Shown here piece by piece: positions 7,775 through 17,778 of a DNA stretch of 64,000 bases (the first letter of the stretch is position 1; each line of letters begins with the position of its first letter). The stretch comes from Agreia bicolorata (lineage in GTDB: Bacteria; Actinomycetota; Actinomycetes; Actinomycetales; Microbacteriaceae). The stretch lies in the NCBI RefSeq assembly GCF_000938265.1, contig NZ_JYFC01000003.1, positions 496,001 through 560,000 on the forward strand, given 5' to 3'. The position numbers and the translations under genes were made by a program. The notes beneath the pieces are model-generated. The model was not told where the DNA came from and did not search any database. It was given only the letters and a program-made list of their open reading frames with translations.

Positions 7775-8811
7775 CCTCCGTCATCGAACGCCCGAGCGCG
7801 CCGCAGAGCCCGCACACACCGTCGCCGGTGAGCCGCCTCAAGCCGAACCTCGAGACGCTGCCGACCCTGGCAGCGATCGTGATCTTCGTCGGCATGATCA
7901 TCTACGGCGAGATCGCCTACGGCCGCATCCTGCAGTTCAGCACGCTGTCGAACCTCTTCATCAACAACGCCTACCTGATTATCTTGGCGGTCGGACTCAC
8001 CTTCGTGATCCTCACCGGTGGAGTCGACCTCTCGGTCGGCGCCATCATCGCCATCAGCAGCCTTGTGGGGGTGATGCTCGCCAATGCCGGGTGGAACCCG
8101 TTCGTGGTGATCGTTCTGATGATCCTCATCGGCTCGGCCTTCGGCGCTGCATCGGGAATCCTGATCCAGTACTTCAATGTGCAACCATTCATCGCGACGC
8201 TGGCGATGATGTTCCTGGCCCGGGGACTCGCATCCATGCTCTCGACCACGCCCGAGCGCCTGGCCGACGAATCTCCCATCCGCACCCTCTCGACCGAGTG
8301 GAAGGTGATCGACGGGCCGAAGATCAACGACCTCGTCACCACGCCGAACGTGATCATCGCGGCCGTCGTCGTGATCATCGCCTTCTACATTCTGCACAAG
8401 ACGCGCTTCGGTCGAACGGTCTACGCGATCGGTGGATCCGAGCAGTCGGCGACGCTGATGGGCCTTCCCGTCGTGCGCACCAAGCTCGCGATCTACATCA
8501 TCAGTGGAACCCTCGCCGGCCTGGCCGCCGTGGTCTACACCTCGAAGCTCGGCATCGCCCAGAACATCACGGGCGTGGGCTGGGAGCTCGACGCGATCGC
8601 CGCCGTCATCATCGGAGGCACCCTGCTCACGGGTGGTGCCGGCTTCGTGCTCGGCTCGGTCATCGGCGCGCTCGTGCTCGGCCTGATGAACGTTCTCATC
8701 ACTCGCGACGGCAGCATCCCGCCCGAGGCGACCACCATCATCACCGGCGCCATCCTGCTTGTCTTCGTGCTGCTGCAGAGGCTCGTCGTCTCGCGCAAAC
8801 GCAAGACCTGA
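7771..8811 (+). CDS. Sugar ABC transporter permease, YjfF-like
   Basis: A 346-residue CUT2 permease, the second membrane subunit of the furanose importer. It shows the family signature GLTFVILTGGVDLSVGAI, an FNVQPFIATLAMMFLARG segment, and AVIIGGTLLTGGAGFVLGSVIGAL near the end. The start is fixed by a 4-bp ATGA overlap with the first permease and an excellent AAAGGAGG at 7753-7760. Heterodimeric permeases encoded in this order after a YtfR-like ATPase match the E. coli ytfQRT-yjfF operon. A REP-like repeat begins just after the stop, and the GH43 genes follow about 110 bp later. Confidence 0.92.
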   Translation: MTSVIERPSAPQSPHTPSPVSRLKPNLETLPTLAAIVIFVGMIIYGEIAYGRILQFSTLSNLFINNAYLIILAVGLTFVILTGGVDLSVGAIIAISSLVGVMLANAGWNPFVVIVLMILIGSAFGAASGILIQYFNVQPFIATLAMMFLARGLASMLSTTPERLADESPIRTLSTEWKVIDGPKINDLVTTPNVIIAAVVVIIAFYILHKTRFGRTVYAIGGSEQSATLMGLPVVRTKLAIYIISGTLAGLAAVVYTSKLGIAQNITGVGWELDAIAAVIIGGTLLTGGAGFVLGSVIGALVLGLMNVLITRDGSIPPEATTIITGAILLVFVLLQRLVVSRKRKT

Positions 8812-8815
8812 TCTC

Positions 8816-8857
8816 GATACGCCCGCTCGTTCCTCGCGGGTTACTCGATCGACGAAA
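8816..8857. repeat. REP-like intergenic repeat / possible terminator
   Basis: The stretch CTCGATACGCCCGCTCGTTC and its continuation contain a CCCGC/GCGGG stem (8822-8826 with 8836-8840) and end in CTCGATCGACG followed by an A-run. Sequences of this style recur between genes in Microbacteriaceae, from general knowledge. It may end the importer transcript. Confidence 0.45.
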
Positions 8858-8920
8858 AACCGCAGCACCCGCAGTACCCAATTCCCATCGTCAATGAAGC
8901 CGACCCGGAGACTTCGCGCC

Positions 8921-11900
8921 ATGAAACTAACCACCCTCACGAAATCACTCGTGGCCGCGACGGCCTTCGCCCTCGCCGTGCCCCTGCTCAGCGCGACGCC
9001 CGCGCTCGCGGCCGATGACAGCCTTGTGCTCTCCTACGCGCTCGACGAAACGAGCGGAGGGGTCGCTGTCGACTCCTCGGGCAATGGTCGCGACGGCACC
9101 GTCGTGGGCGGGGCTGTCCAGTCCGGCAGCGCCGGGCTGGTGCTCGACGGCACGAACGACCACGTCGCCCTGCCGAACAATGTCCTTGTCGGCCTGGACT
9201 CCATCACGGTGAGCACGCAGGTGCTCGTGCGGCCCGAACAGGCTACGCCGTACTTCATCTTCGGCCTGGGCAACCCGGCGAGCTCGAACTCCGGCACCGG
9301 GTACCTGTTCGTGACCGGCAACGCGTATCGCGCCGGCATCACCACGGGCAACTGGAGCGGCGAGAAAGTCGTCAACTCCGGTGCCAACCTGGAACGCGGC
9401 AGTTGGAAGACCCTCACTTACACGCTCGACGACGCCACAGACACTGCACGGCTCTATCTCGATGGTGCGCAGGTGGCAGAGCAGACCGGCATCACGGTGA
9501 AGCCGAAGGACCTGGGCGGCGGCGTGACGACCGCGAACTACATCGGTCGGTCGAACTACGGCAGCGACCGTTACCTCGCCGGCAGCGTGCGCGACTTCCG
9601 CATTTACAACACGGCCCTCACCGGCACCGAGATCGCCGCCCTTCAGCCTGCCGACGCCGACCGCGCGGTTCGCGACGCCGACGCGCTCAGCCTCGGCGAC
9701 CTGAGTGCCGTCACGAGCAACCTGACCCTGCCGACAACGGGAGTCAACGGATCGACGATCGCCTGGGCATCCGATGCGCCCACCGTGATCTCGACTGCGG
9801 GTGTCGTCACACGGCCCGCGGCGGGTCAGAACCCGGCCGCGGTGAACCTCATCGCCACGATCACCCGCGGCGCCGCAACCGAGATCCGCACCTTCCCGGC
9901 GACGGTCTTGCCGCTGCCGTCTGATCAGTACGACGTGGATGCCGCCGCCGCGGCTCTCGAGATCGCCGGCCTCGACGACGTGCGCGGCAACCTGACGCTG
10001 CCCACGACATCCAACGGCGTTTCGTTGGCATGGTTGTCGTCGAACCCGGCCGTCGTCTCGACCGACGGAGTCGTGGCGCGCCAGGCATCCGGCACGTCCG
10101 TCGTGCTCACGGCGACCCTCACGAAGGGCGCCGCGACCGCGACCCGCGAGTTCACTGCGCAGGTGCGCGCAGCTGCCCCGACAGCCGAGTACGAGGGCTA
10201 CGCCTTCGCGTACTTCACCGGCAACACCCTCGCCGGTGAGAACATCTTCTTCGCGGCGAGCGAGGGCAACAACGCCCTCGACTGGCGCGAACTCAACGGC
10301 GGACAGCCGGTGCTCACCTCGACGAAGGGCACCAAGGGTCTGCGCGACCCGTTCCTCATCCGCTCTCCCGAGGGCGACACGTTCTACCTGATCGCCACCG
10401 ACCTCTCGATCGGCAGCGGAACCTCGTGGGGCGACTCCGTGCGCACGGGCAGCAAGTACCTCGAGGTGTGGGAATCGCACGACCTGAAGACCTGGTCGCC
10501 GCAGCGCCACATCAAGGTCGCGCCCGAGAACGCGGGAATGACGTGGGCGCCGGAGGCGTACTACGACGAGACCATCGGATCGTATGTGGTGTTCTGGGCG
10601 TCGGCTCTGTATGCCGACGACGACCCCGGCCACACGGGCAACACCTATCACCGCATGATGTACGCCACCACGCGTGACTTCGTGACCTTCACCCCGGCGC
10701 AGGTCTGGCAGGACCAGGGCGTGTCGCGCATCGACTCGACCGTTCTGAAGGAGGACGGCACGTACTACCGCTTCACGAAAGACGAGGGAGCGGGCGGCAC
10801 CGGCTGCGCCGACATCATCCAGGAGAAGTCGACAGAGCTGCGCGCGACCCTCGAGTCGTGGAGCATGGTCGACAGCTGCATCGGACGCGACGCCGGAACC
10901 AGCGCGGTCGAAGGACCGACGGCGTTCAAGGCCAACCCCGGCGACATCAACGGCGAGAAGTTCTATCTCTTCGTCGACGAGTACGGCGGACGCGGGTACA
11001 TTCCGCTCGAGACCGACGACATCGCGAACCCCGACTGGAAGGTCGCTTCGAACTACGACCTGCCGGCCAGCCCGCGCCACGGCACGGTCATTCCGATCAC
11101 CGCGGCCGAGCTCGAGAGCCTCGGCAGCGGGCCCGCGCCGGCTCCGGTCAACGAGGATGGCGAGATCCTGCGCTACGACTTCGAGAACGGCCAGGGTGCG
11201 ACCCTCAAGGATGTCTCGGGCAACGGACAGGACGCCACGATCACAGGGGGAGCGAGCTGGGGCGACGGCACACTGACCTTCGACGGCAGTGACGACTACG
11301 TCAAGCTTCCCGACAATCTGCTCGCCGGTGTCACCGATGTGACGGTCGAGGCGGATGTCTGGATCGACTCGGCGCAATCGGGCAACTACTTCATCTACGG
11401 CCTGGGAAACACGGTGGCGGGAGCCGGAAACGGGTACCTGTTCACCACGGGCAACGCCTATCGCACCAGCCTCGCGACGGGCAACTGGACGACGGAGCAG
11501 ACGGTGTCTCAGGGATCGGACCTGCCTCGAGGAAAGTGGGCGCACCTCGTCTACACGCTGAAGGGCAGCACGGCCACGATCTACCTCGACGGCGTCGCCG
11601 TAGCAAGTGGCACGGTCACGAACGAGCCGGGAGACATCGGCGGCGGCATCACCACGGCGAACCACCTGGGTCGCTCCAACTACACGGCCGACAACACGTT
11701 CCGCGGCAAGTACCGCGAGTTCGCGCTGTACGACCGCGCACTGTCTGCAGACGAGGTGCTGGCCCGCTCGGGCAACGTGGGGGCGCTCGCGGGCGTCACC
11801 CTCGCCGAATCCGACGCGCTGAAGACCGCTCCGATCGTGAACAACACCACACACGAAGTCACCTTCCCGGTGAAGCCGGGCACCGATGTGACCGCTCTGA

Positions 11901-13654
11901 CGCCCACGTTCTCGACCGCGGCCGGAGTCGTGGCGAGTCCGGCATCCGGAACCACCAGCGACCTGAGCACCCCGCTCACGGTCACGCTCACGCCGAACGG
12001 CGGGGGAGCGGCCACCACCTGGACGCTGCGCGCCGTCGTGATGGCGAGCCCCAGCATCCCTGGTCTCTACGCAGACCCGAATGTGATTGCATTCGGCGAC
12101 ACCTACTACGTCTACGCCACCTCCGACGGATACGCCGGCTGGGGCGGCAAGGACTTCTACGTGTGGTCGTCGAAAGACCTGGTCAGCTGGGAACGCTCGG
12201 AGGCGCCGATCCTGACGCTCGACGGCGCGAATGGGAACGTTCCGTGGGCCACCGGCAACGCGTGGGCTCCGACGATCGCGGAGAAGGACGGAAAGTTCTA
12301 CTTCTACTTCAGCGGACACAACGCGTCGCTCGACCGCAAGACGATCGGTGTGGCCGTCGCGGACAGCCCCGAGGGTCCGTTCACGGCGCAGCCCGAGGCG
12401 ATGATCCTAAACAACGAGGCAGTCACATCCGGCCAGGCGATCGACCCGGCGACCTTCACCGACCCGGCCACCGGCAAGAACTACCTGTTCTGGGGCAACG
12501 GTTCACCCGTCTACGCCGAGCTCAGTGACGACATGCTGTCGATCAAGCAGGAGACGCTGAAGCGCATCGACGGCCTGAACGACTTCCGCGAGGGCTCGTT
12601 CGTGAACTACCGCGACGGTCTGTACCACCTCACCTATTCGATCGACGACACAGGGTCGGAGAACTACAAGGTCGGATATGCCACCTCGACGAGCGTCGAC
12701 GGGCCGTGGACCTACCGTGGCGTGATCCTGCAGAAGGACAAGTCCCAGGGAATCCTCGCGACCGGGCACAGCTCGATCCTCAACGTTCCTGGCACCGACG
12801 ACTGGTACATCGTGTACCACCGCTTCGCGATTCCCGGCGGCGACGGCCAGCACCGCGAGACGACGATCGACAAGCTGACGTTCGACGCGGAGACCGGCCT
12901 CATCAACGAGGTGACGCCGACCCTGACGAGCGTGGGGCCGCAGACGATCGTGGATGCGCAGCCGCTGACCGCCACTATCGCCGGAACGGCGCGTGCCGGT
13001 GAGACACTCACCGCAGCTGCCTCGCAGCCGTGGACGGCGACTGGCTACACGTGGAGCCGCGACGGCGTGGTCATCGAGGGCGCGACGGGCTCGTCGTACC
13101 TGCTCACGGCATCGGATGTCGGCGCCACGATCGGCGTGTCCGTCACGGCCTCGAAGCCGCTCTTCGATCCCGCCTCCGCCGTGGCGTCGGTGGGTCCGGT
13201 ACTCGCTGCCGGCGGCACAGGACCGGGCGACGGAACCCCCGCGCAGCTGCAGCTCGCCACCACCACCCTCACGGTCGGGCAGCCGTTCACGGTGACCGGT
13301 AGCGGCTTCGGGGCGGGAGAGCGCATCGAGTTCACCCTGTTCTCGACGCCGACCTCGCTGGGTGCAGTGCAGAGCGACGCGCAGGGCAATCTCATCGCCA
13401 CGCTGACGGTTCCGGCCGGCATCGAGGCGGGGGCGCACACGCTGCGGGCCGCCAGTGCGGATTCGGCGGACATCGCCGAGATCGCTGTGACGGTGAAGGC
13501 CGCTGCGGGAACCGGGTCCGACCCGGCGGGCGGATCGCAGTCCGGCCCGCTTGCCAGCACGGGCCTGGCCGTCGGCTGGTCACTTGCCGGCGGTGCAGTG
13601 TTGCTCGCCGCGGGCCTGCTGCTGGTCATGCGCCGCCGACGGTCCGTCTCGTAA
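8921..13654 (+). CDS. Secreted, LAXTG-anchored protein with two GH43 catalytic domains
   Basis: A 1577-residue exported glycosidase. Order: signal peptide (1-33, ending ALA-AD); LamG/concanavalin-like domain (about 40-240); two bacterial Ig-like repeats of the SVTSNLTLPT/ITWSS type (about 250-420); first five-bladed GH43 domain (about 420-735) with candidate catalytic D476 (RDPF), D605 (RIDSTV) and E664 (VEGPTAF); second LamG domain (about 745-940); Ig-like linker; second GH43 domain (about 1046-1340) with D1052 (LYADPN), D1175 (IDPATF) and E1224 (REGSF); Ig-like tail; and a C-terminal LASTG (1544-1548), hydrophobic segment and RRRR tail. LAXTG is the motif used by actinobacterial class E sortases. 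GH43 enzymes are mostly arabinofuranosidases, arabinanases and xylosidases; exact specificity is unknown. An alternative in-frame ATG lies at 8894. Confidence 0.88.
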   Translation: MKLTTLTKSLVAATAFALAVPLLSATPALAADDSLVLSYALDETSGGVAVDSSGNGRDGTVVGGAVQSGSAGLVLDGTNDHVALPNNVLVGLDSITVSTQVLVRPEQATPYFIFGLGNPASSNSGTGYLFVTGNAYRAGITTGNWSGEKVVNSGANLERGSWKTLTYTLDDATDTARLYLDGAQVAEQTGITVKPKDLGGGVTTANYIGRSNYGSDRYLAGSVRDFRIYNTALTGTEIAALQPADADRAVRDADALSLGDLSAVTSNLTLPTTGVNGSTIAWASDAPTVISTAGVVTRPAAGQNPAAVNLIATITRGAATEIRTFPATVLPLPSDQYDVDAAAAALEIAGLDDVRGNLTLPTTSNGVSLAWLSSNPAVVSTDGVVARQASGTSVVLTATLTKGAATATREFTAQVRAAAPTAEYEGYAFAYFTGNTLAGENIFFAASEGNNALDWRELNGGQPVLTSTKGTKGLRDPFLIRSPEGDTFYLIATDLSIGSGTSWGDSVRTGSKYLEVWESHDLKTWSPQRHIKVAPENAGMTWAPEAYYDETIGSYVVFWASALYADDDPGHTGNTYHRMMYATTRDFVTFTPAQVWQDQGVSRIDSTVLKEDGTYYRFTKDEGAGGTGCADIIQEKSTELRATLESWSMVDSCIGRDAGTSAVEGPTAFKANPGDINGEKFYLFVDEYGGRGYIPLETDDIANPDWKVASNYDLPASPRHGTVIPITAAELESLGSGPAPAPVNEDGEILRYDFENGQGATLKDVSGNGQDATITGGASWGDGTLTFDGSDDYVKLPDNLLAGVTDVTVEADVWIDSAQSGNYFIYGLGNTVAGAGNGYLFTTGNAYRTSLATGNWTTEQTVSQGSDLPRGKWAHLVYTLKGSTATIYLDGVAVASGTVTNEPGDIGGGITTANHLGRSNYTADNTFRGKYREFALYDRALSADEVLARSGNVGALAGVTLAESDALKTAPIVNNTTHEVTFPVKPGTDVTALTPTFSTAAGVVASPASGTTSDLSTPLTVTLTPNGGGAATTWTLRAVVMASPSIPGLYADPNVIAFGDTYYVYATSDGYAGWGGKDFYVWSSKDLVSWERSEAPILTLDGANGNVPWATGNAWAPTIAEKDGKFYFYFSGHNASLDRKTIGVAVADSPEGPFTAQPEAMILNNEAVTSGQAIDPATFTDPATGKNYLFWGNGSPVYAELSDDMLSIKQETLKRIDGLNDFREGSFVNYRDGLYHLTYSIDDTGSENYKVGYATSTSVDGPWTYRGVILQKDKSQGILATGHSSILNVPGTDDWYIVYHRFAIPGGDGQHRETTIDKLTFDAETGLINEVTPTLTSVGPQTIVDAQPLTATIAGTARAGETLTAAASQPWTATGYTWSRDGVVIEGATGSSYLLTASDVGATIGVSVTASKPLFDPASAVASVGPVLAAGGTGPGDGTPAQLQLATTTLTVGQPFTVTGSGFGAGERIEFTLFSTPTSLGAVQSDAQGNLIATLTVPAGIEAGAHTLRAASADSADIAEIAVTVKAAAGTGSDPAGGSQSGPLASTGLAVGWSLAGGAVLLAAGLLLVMRRRRSVS

Positions 13655-13712
13655 CCCGATCACCCACCGCTCACCGAAACCATCAAACAACCCACACCGA
13701 AGTGAGTTCCCT

Positions 13713-16700
13713 GTGAAAAAACGTCTCGCCATGCTCACCGCGTTCGCGGTGGCCTTCGGCACCCTCCTGGCCGCGCCACAGGCATCCGCCGCCGAAGGCG
13801 ACCTGCTTCTGCACTACGACTTCAGTGATGTATCGGGCACGACCGTGCCGGATTCGTCGCAGAACTCGAACGATGGCGTGCTCAAGGGCGCCGGGGCCGT
13901 CGTCACCGACGCCGAACTCGCGCTCCCCGGGGGAGCGAGCAACAGCAACGCCGCCTACGTGCAGCTTCCCACCGGCCTCTTCGACGGGCGCGACACGCTC
14001 ACGATCTCCACGTGGCTGCGCAACGAGAAGGCGTCGGGCAACTACGCGGCCATGTTCTTCGGATCGGCGAACAACCCGCCGTCGCAGTACTGGCTGCTGA
14101 ACCCGAAGAACCCGGGCGGACTGTTCAAGTCGGTGATCACGGGGAGCGCCACCTCGGGCTCCCCGTGGAGCTCCGAGGTGGGCATCTCGCCGACCAACGC
14201 GGCCAACGGCATAGCCGGACCGACGACATCCAGCGCCTGGGGCCTGTACACCACGGTCATCGAGCCCACGCGCATCACGGGCTACTTCGACGGCAAGAAG
14301 ATCGGCTCGGTGCCGACCAGCCGAACGGTCAGCCAGTTCGGCTCGAACCTCGTGTCGTACATCGGCAAGTCGTCATATGCCGACGAGTTCTACAAGGGCG
14401 GCGTGCGCGACGTGAAGGTGTGGACGTCGGCCCTCAGCGACGCGCAGATCGCCGGCGAGTACTACTCCTGGGCCGACGAGGCCACGGTGCAGGCGGCGCT
14501 CGCGGCCGACGCCGATGCGCTCGCGCCCGGCTCGGGAGCCGTCACCACCGACCGCGACCTCGTCGCGACGGGAGCCAACGGGTCGACCGTCGCGTGGGCA
14601 TCCGATCGACCGGATGTGATCGCGAACGACGGCACCGTCACCCGGCCCACCACGGGCGGTGACGTGCCTGTCACCCTCACGGCCACCCTCGAGTTGGCCG
14701 GCCGCACCACCACGCGCACCTTCGATTTCACCGTGCTCGCCGACACCTCGCAGAACAACCTGCAGGTGGCCGTCGACGGCTACGACCTCGCGATCAGCCA
14801 CGTCACCGACGACCTCGTGCTGCGCACGGCGGTCGGCGACGTGACCGTAGCCTGGGCCTCATCGGATGCGGGCACCATCGCGAACGACGGCTCGGTCGCC
14901 CGGCCGGACGCCGAGAAGCAGGTCACCCTCACGGCGACGTTCAGCCTCGACGGCCAGACCGCGACCCGCGACTTCACCGTCACCGTGCTGGCCGCGGATG
15001 CCGGCCGGATCGGCTCGTACATCGTCGACGGTGACACCACGCGCACCGACGTGCTGCACCTCGCCGCATCGTCGTCGCCCTCCGCCGGTGGTGACTTCGA
15101 GGCCCTGAACAACGGGCGCGGAGTGCTCTACCCGGGCCAGGGAGTCGCCAAGTTCGGGCCTCCCGTGGCGCTGCGTGCACCCGATGGAACCTTCCGTCTC
15201 ATCTCGATAGAGAACGGTTCGGGCTCGAGGCTGTACGTCTACGACTCGGCAGACCTCACCTCATTCACGAACGAGCGACTGGTGTCGTTCGTTCCCAGCG
15301 GAGTGACCGCGACCGCGGTCTCCGCCCGGTACGACAACGGCATCGGCGCCTATCGCGTGGCCTACGCCGGCCAGGGCGGAGCGCGCTTCGAGGTGACCAC
15401 GGTCGACTTCGCGGCCTTCAGCGCACCGGTGGCCGTTTCCGGTGTCGCACCCGCCGAGACCGGCGACTTTCCCGCCGGCGCCTCCGGAGCATCCAGCATC
15501 GGAGTGACCGAGGCGGAGTACGAGCGCGTCGTGGAGAAGTTCAGTCGTGTGGTGAACACCGGCGTGGAGTCGTTCGCCGACGTGACGGTCGACGAGGGCG
15601 AGACCCCGGTGCTGCCCGAGACCGCGACGGTCGAGTACTCGAGCGGCGATACCTCGTCGATGCCCGTCGAATGGGATGCCGACGACGTCACGGCCCTCAA
15701 CTCCGCAGCGCCGGGCACATACACGGTCGACGGAACGGTGACGCGCCCGACGTTCCCCGACCCGCTCGTCGAGCGCCGTGCAGACCCCGACGTCACCCTC
15801 GGCGACGACGGCTGGTACTACTTCACGGCGTCGTACCCCATGACTCGCGAGAACGACCCGAACGGCTACGACCGCGTCGTGCTGCGCCGGGCGGAGACGA
15901 TCCAGGGTCTGAAGACCGCGCCCGAGACCACGATCTGGCACGAGAACACCGATCCCACTCTCAACCGCTTCATCTGGGCTCCTGAGCTCGAGAAGATCGG
16001 CGACGACTGGTACATCCTGTTCACGGCCGCGCGGAACGGGGTCTGGGACATCCGGCCTGCCATGCTCAAGTTCACGGGTGAGGAATTCGGCGGAGAGGCC
16101 GCCCTCGATCCGGCGAACTGGACGAGCCTGGGCCAGGTCAAGGCGGCCCCGGGCGACACCGAGTCGTTCACGCACTTCTCGCTCGACATGACGCACTTCG
16201 AGTCCGATGGACGGCACTACGTGGTGTGGGCGGAGACCGGGGCGGGCGGATCGACGCTGCGTATGGCGGAGACCGACCCGGCGAACCCGAACCAGCTGAT
16301 CTCGGCATCCTTCCTTCTTTCGACGCCGACCCTGGCGTGGGAGAAGAACGGCGACCAGGCGATCGATGAGGGTCCGGCTGTGATCAAGCGAGACGGCAAG
16401 ATCATGATCGCCTTCTCGGCGTCGTCGGTCGACGACAAGTACTGCGTCGGCCTGCTCACAGCGAGCTCGGCTTCCGACCTGCTCGACCCGACGTCGTGGA
16501 CGAAGAACCCGTACCCGCTGCTCACCAGCGCCGACGTTCCGGGTCAGGTCGGCCCCGGCCACAACTCGTTCACCGTCGACGAGTACGGCAACCCCGTGAT
16601 CGTCTACCACTCGCGCACCGTGAACGACTCGTCGAACCCGGGCGAGGCGACGGATGCCGGTCTGTTCGACCCGCGCAGGCACGCTCGCGCCGCGCTGGTG

Positions 16701-17762
16701 CACTTCACGAGCGCCGGGCTGCCGGTGTTCGCGATGACGGCCGACGAGGAGCTCGCCCCCGAGAACGCGGCGGTGCAGGTGCGCGTCGTCGTGGAGGGCG
16801 ACGGAGAAACGGAAACGCCGACGGTCGTCGCCACCACCACGCCCGGATCGCCCGACGGCTCTGCGGGCTGGTTCCGCACGGCGCCCACGGTCGCCCTGGC
16901 ATTGGGCTCGGATGCGCCGGCAGATCTGCAGTACCGCATCGACGGCGGCGCGTGGGCGGCCTACACGGCGCCGATCGCGATGACGGGCGACGGCACTCGC
17001 ACGGTCGAGTATCGGGCGAGCGTCGAGGGAGTTCCGGTGGAGTCGTCGCTCGGATCGCTCACGCTGCCGGTCGACCGCACCGCGCCGAGCGCCAGCGCAT
17101 CCGCTTCGCCGGCGTCTGCCGTCGGCACGGTCGAGGAACCCGTTGTCGTGACGCTGTCGGCAGCCGATGCGACCAGTGGTGTCGCCGCGATCGAGTACCG
17201 ACTCGACTCGGGGGAGTGGGCCGCCTACGGCTCGCCGCTCGCCTTCGACGAGGTCGGCTCGACACTGCTCGAGTATCGGGCGGTCGACGTGGCGGGCAAC
17301 ACCTCGACCGCGGCAACGCTGTCGGTCGTGGTCTCTGGCCCCGACACTCCGGATGTCTCGATCACGTTGAGCGCGAAGACTATTGTCGCGGGCGACACGA
17401 TCACGGTGACGGGCCGCGGGTTCGGGGAGGGCGACAGGGTCGATCTGACTCTGTTCTCCGAGCCGGTTCTGCTGGCAACCGTCGATGCCGATGAGAACGG
17501 GCGCTTCACGGCGACCGTGCGCATCCCGCTGTCGACGCCAGCCGGCGAGCACACCGTGCGCGCTGCCGGCAGCGAATCGGGAGCGCTCGCGGAGGCGAAG
17601 CTGACGGTCGAGGCCGCGCCGGTCGCACCTGCCGGATCCGGCGGCGGCGGCCCGCTCGCCCTCACGGGCTCGGGCGCCCTGTTCACAGGGCTCGGAGCGC
17701 TCGCGCTGCTGCTCGCCGGGGGAGCGGTCTTCCTGGTACGTCGCCGCCGCGTCGCTCCCTGA
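13713..17762 (+). CDS. Secreted, LAXTG-anchored multi-domain GH43 protein
   Basis: A 1349-residue exported protein, start GTG at 13713 directly before a typical signal peptide (KKRLAM..., cleavage after QASA near residue 27). Order: LamG domain (about 28-250); two Ig-like repeats (about 253-428); a poorly conserved beta-propeller-like segment (about 430-573); another Ig-like domain (about 603-680); GH43 domain (about 682-1012) with candidate catalytic D691 (RRADPD), D825 (SLDMTHF) and E886 (DEGPAV); two Ig-like repeats with YRIDGGAWAAY / YRLDSGEWAAY (about 1046-1209); a tail domain shared with the previous protein (GFGEGDRVDLTLFSEP versus GFGAGERIEFTLFSTP); and LALTG (1315-1319), membrane segment and RRRR. 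It lies 58 bp after its paralogue and is probably cotranscribed and co-anchored. Substrate probably an arabinose-containing polysaccharide. Confidence 0.87.
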   Translation: MKKRLAMLTAFAVAFGTLLAAPQASAAEGDLLLHYDFSDVSGTTVPDSSQNSNDGVLKGAGAVVTDAELALPGGASNSNAAYVQLPTGLFDGRDTLTISTWLRNEKASGNYAAMFFGSANNPPSQYWLLNPKNPGGLFKSVITGSATSGSPWSSEVGISPTNAANGIAGPTTSSAWGLYTTVIEPTRITGYFDGKKIGSVPTSRTVSQFGSNLVSYIGKSSYADEFYKGGVRDVKVWTSALSDAQIAGEYYSWADEATVQAALAADADALAPGSGAVTTDRDLVATGANGSTVAWASDRPDVIANDGTVTRPTTGGDVPVTLTATLELAGRTTTRTFDFTVLADTSQNNLQVAVDGYDLAISHVTDDLVLRTAVGDVTVAWASSDAGTIANDGSVARPDAEKQVTLTATFSLDGQTATRDFTVTVLAADAGRIGSYIVDGDTTRTDVLHLAASSSPSAGGDFEALNNGRGVLYPGQGVAKFGPPVALRAPDGTFRLISIENGSGSRLYVYDSADLTSFTNERLVSFVPSGVTATAVSARYDNGIGAYRVAYAGQGGARFEVTTVDFAAFSAPVAVSGVAPAETGDFPAGASGASSIGVTEAEYERVVEKFSRVVNTGVESFADVTVDEGETPVLPETATVEYSSGDTSSMPVEWDADDVTALNSAAPGTYTVDGTVTRPTFPDPLVERRADPDVTLGDDGWYYFTASYPMTRENDPNGYDRVVLRRAETIQGLKTAPETTIWHENTDPTLNRFIWAPELEKIGDDWYILFTAARNGVWDIRPAMLKFTGEEFGGEAALDPANWTSLGQVKAAPGDTESFTHFSLDMTHFESDGRHYVVWAETGAGGSTLRMAETDPANPNQLISASFLLSTPTLAWEKNGDQAIDEGPAVIKRDGKIMIAFSASSVDDKYCVGLLTASSASDLLDPTSWTKNPYPLLTSADVPGQVGPGHNSFTVDEYGNPVIVYHSRTVNDSSNPGEATDAGLFDPRRHARAALVHFTSAGLPVFAMTADEELAPENAAVQVRVVVEGDGETETPTVVATTTPGSPDGSAGWFRTAPTVALALGSDAPADLQYRIDGGAWAAYTAPIAMTGDGTRTVEYRASVEGVPVESSLGSLTLPVDRTAPSASASASPASAVGTVEEPVVVTLSAADATSGVAAIEYRLDSGEWAAYGSPLAFDEVGSTLLEYRAVDVAGNTSTAATLSVVVSGPDTPDVSITLSAKTIVAGDTITVTGRGFGEGDRVDLTLFSEPVLLATVDADENGRFTATVRIPLSTPAGEHTVRAAGSESGALAEAKLTVEAAPVAPAGSGGGGPLALTGSGALFTGLGALALLLAGGAVFLVRRRRVAP

Positions 17763-17775
17763 GCCTGTCGAAGGG
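17757..17775. repeat. CCCTGAGCCTGTCGAAGGG repeat containing a stop codon
   Basis: This 19-bp imperfect palindrome is a widespread intergenic REP-type motif in high-GC bacteria, from general knowledge. Here its TGA is the stop codon of the GH43 gene, so the element overlaps the coding end. Confidence 0.6.
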
Positions 17776-17778
17776 CCG

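Noticed and set aside
8945-12319. A 1124-codon reverse frame through the first GH43 gene
   Set aside because: The composition is Arg/Gly/Val-rich shadow sequence opposite a gene with signal peptide, catalytic residues and a sorting signal.
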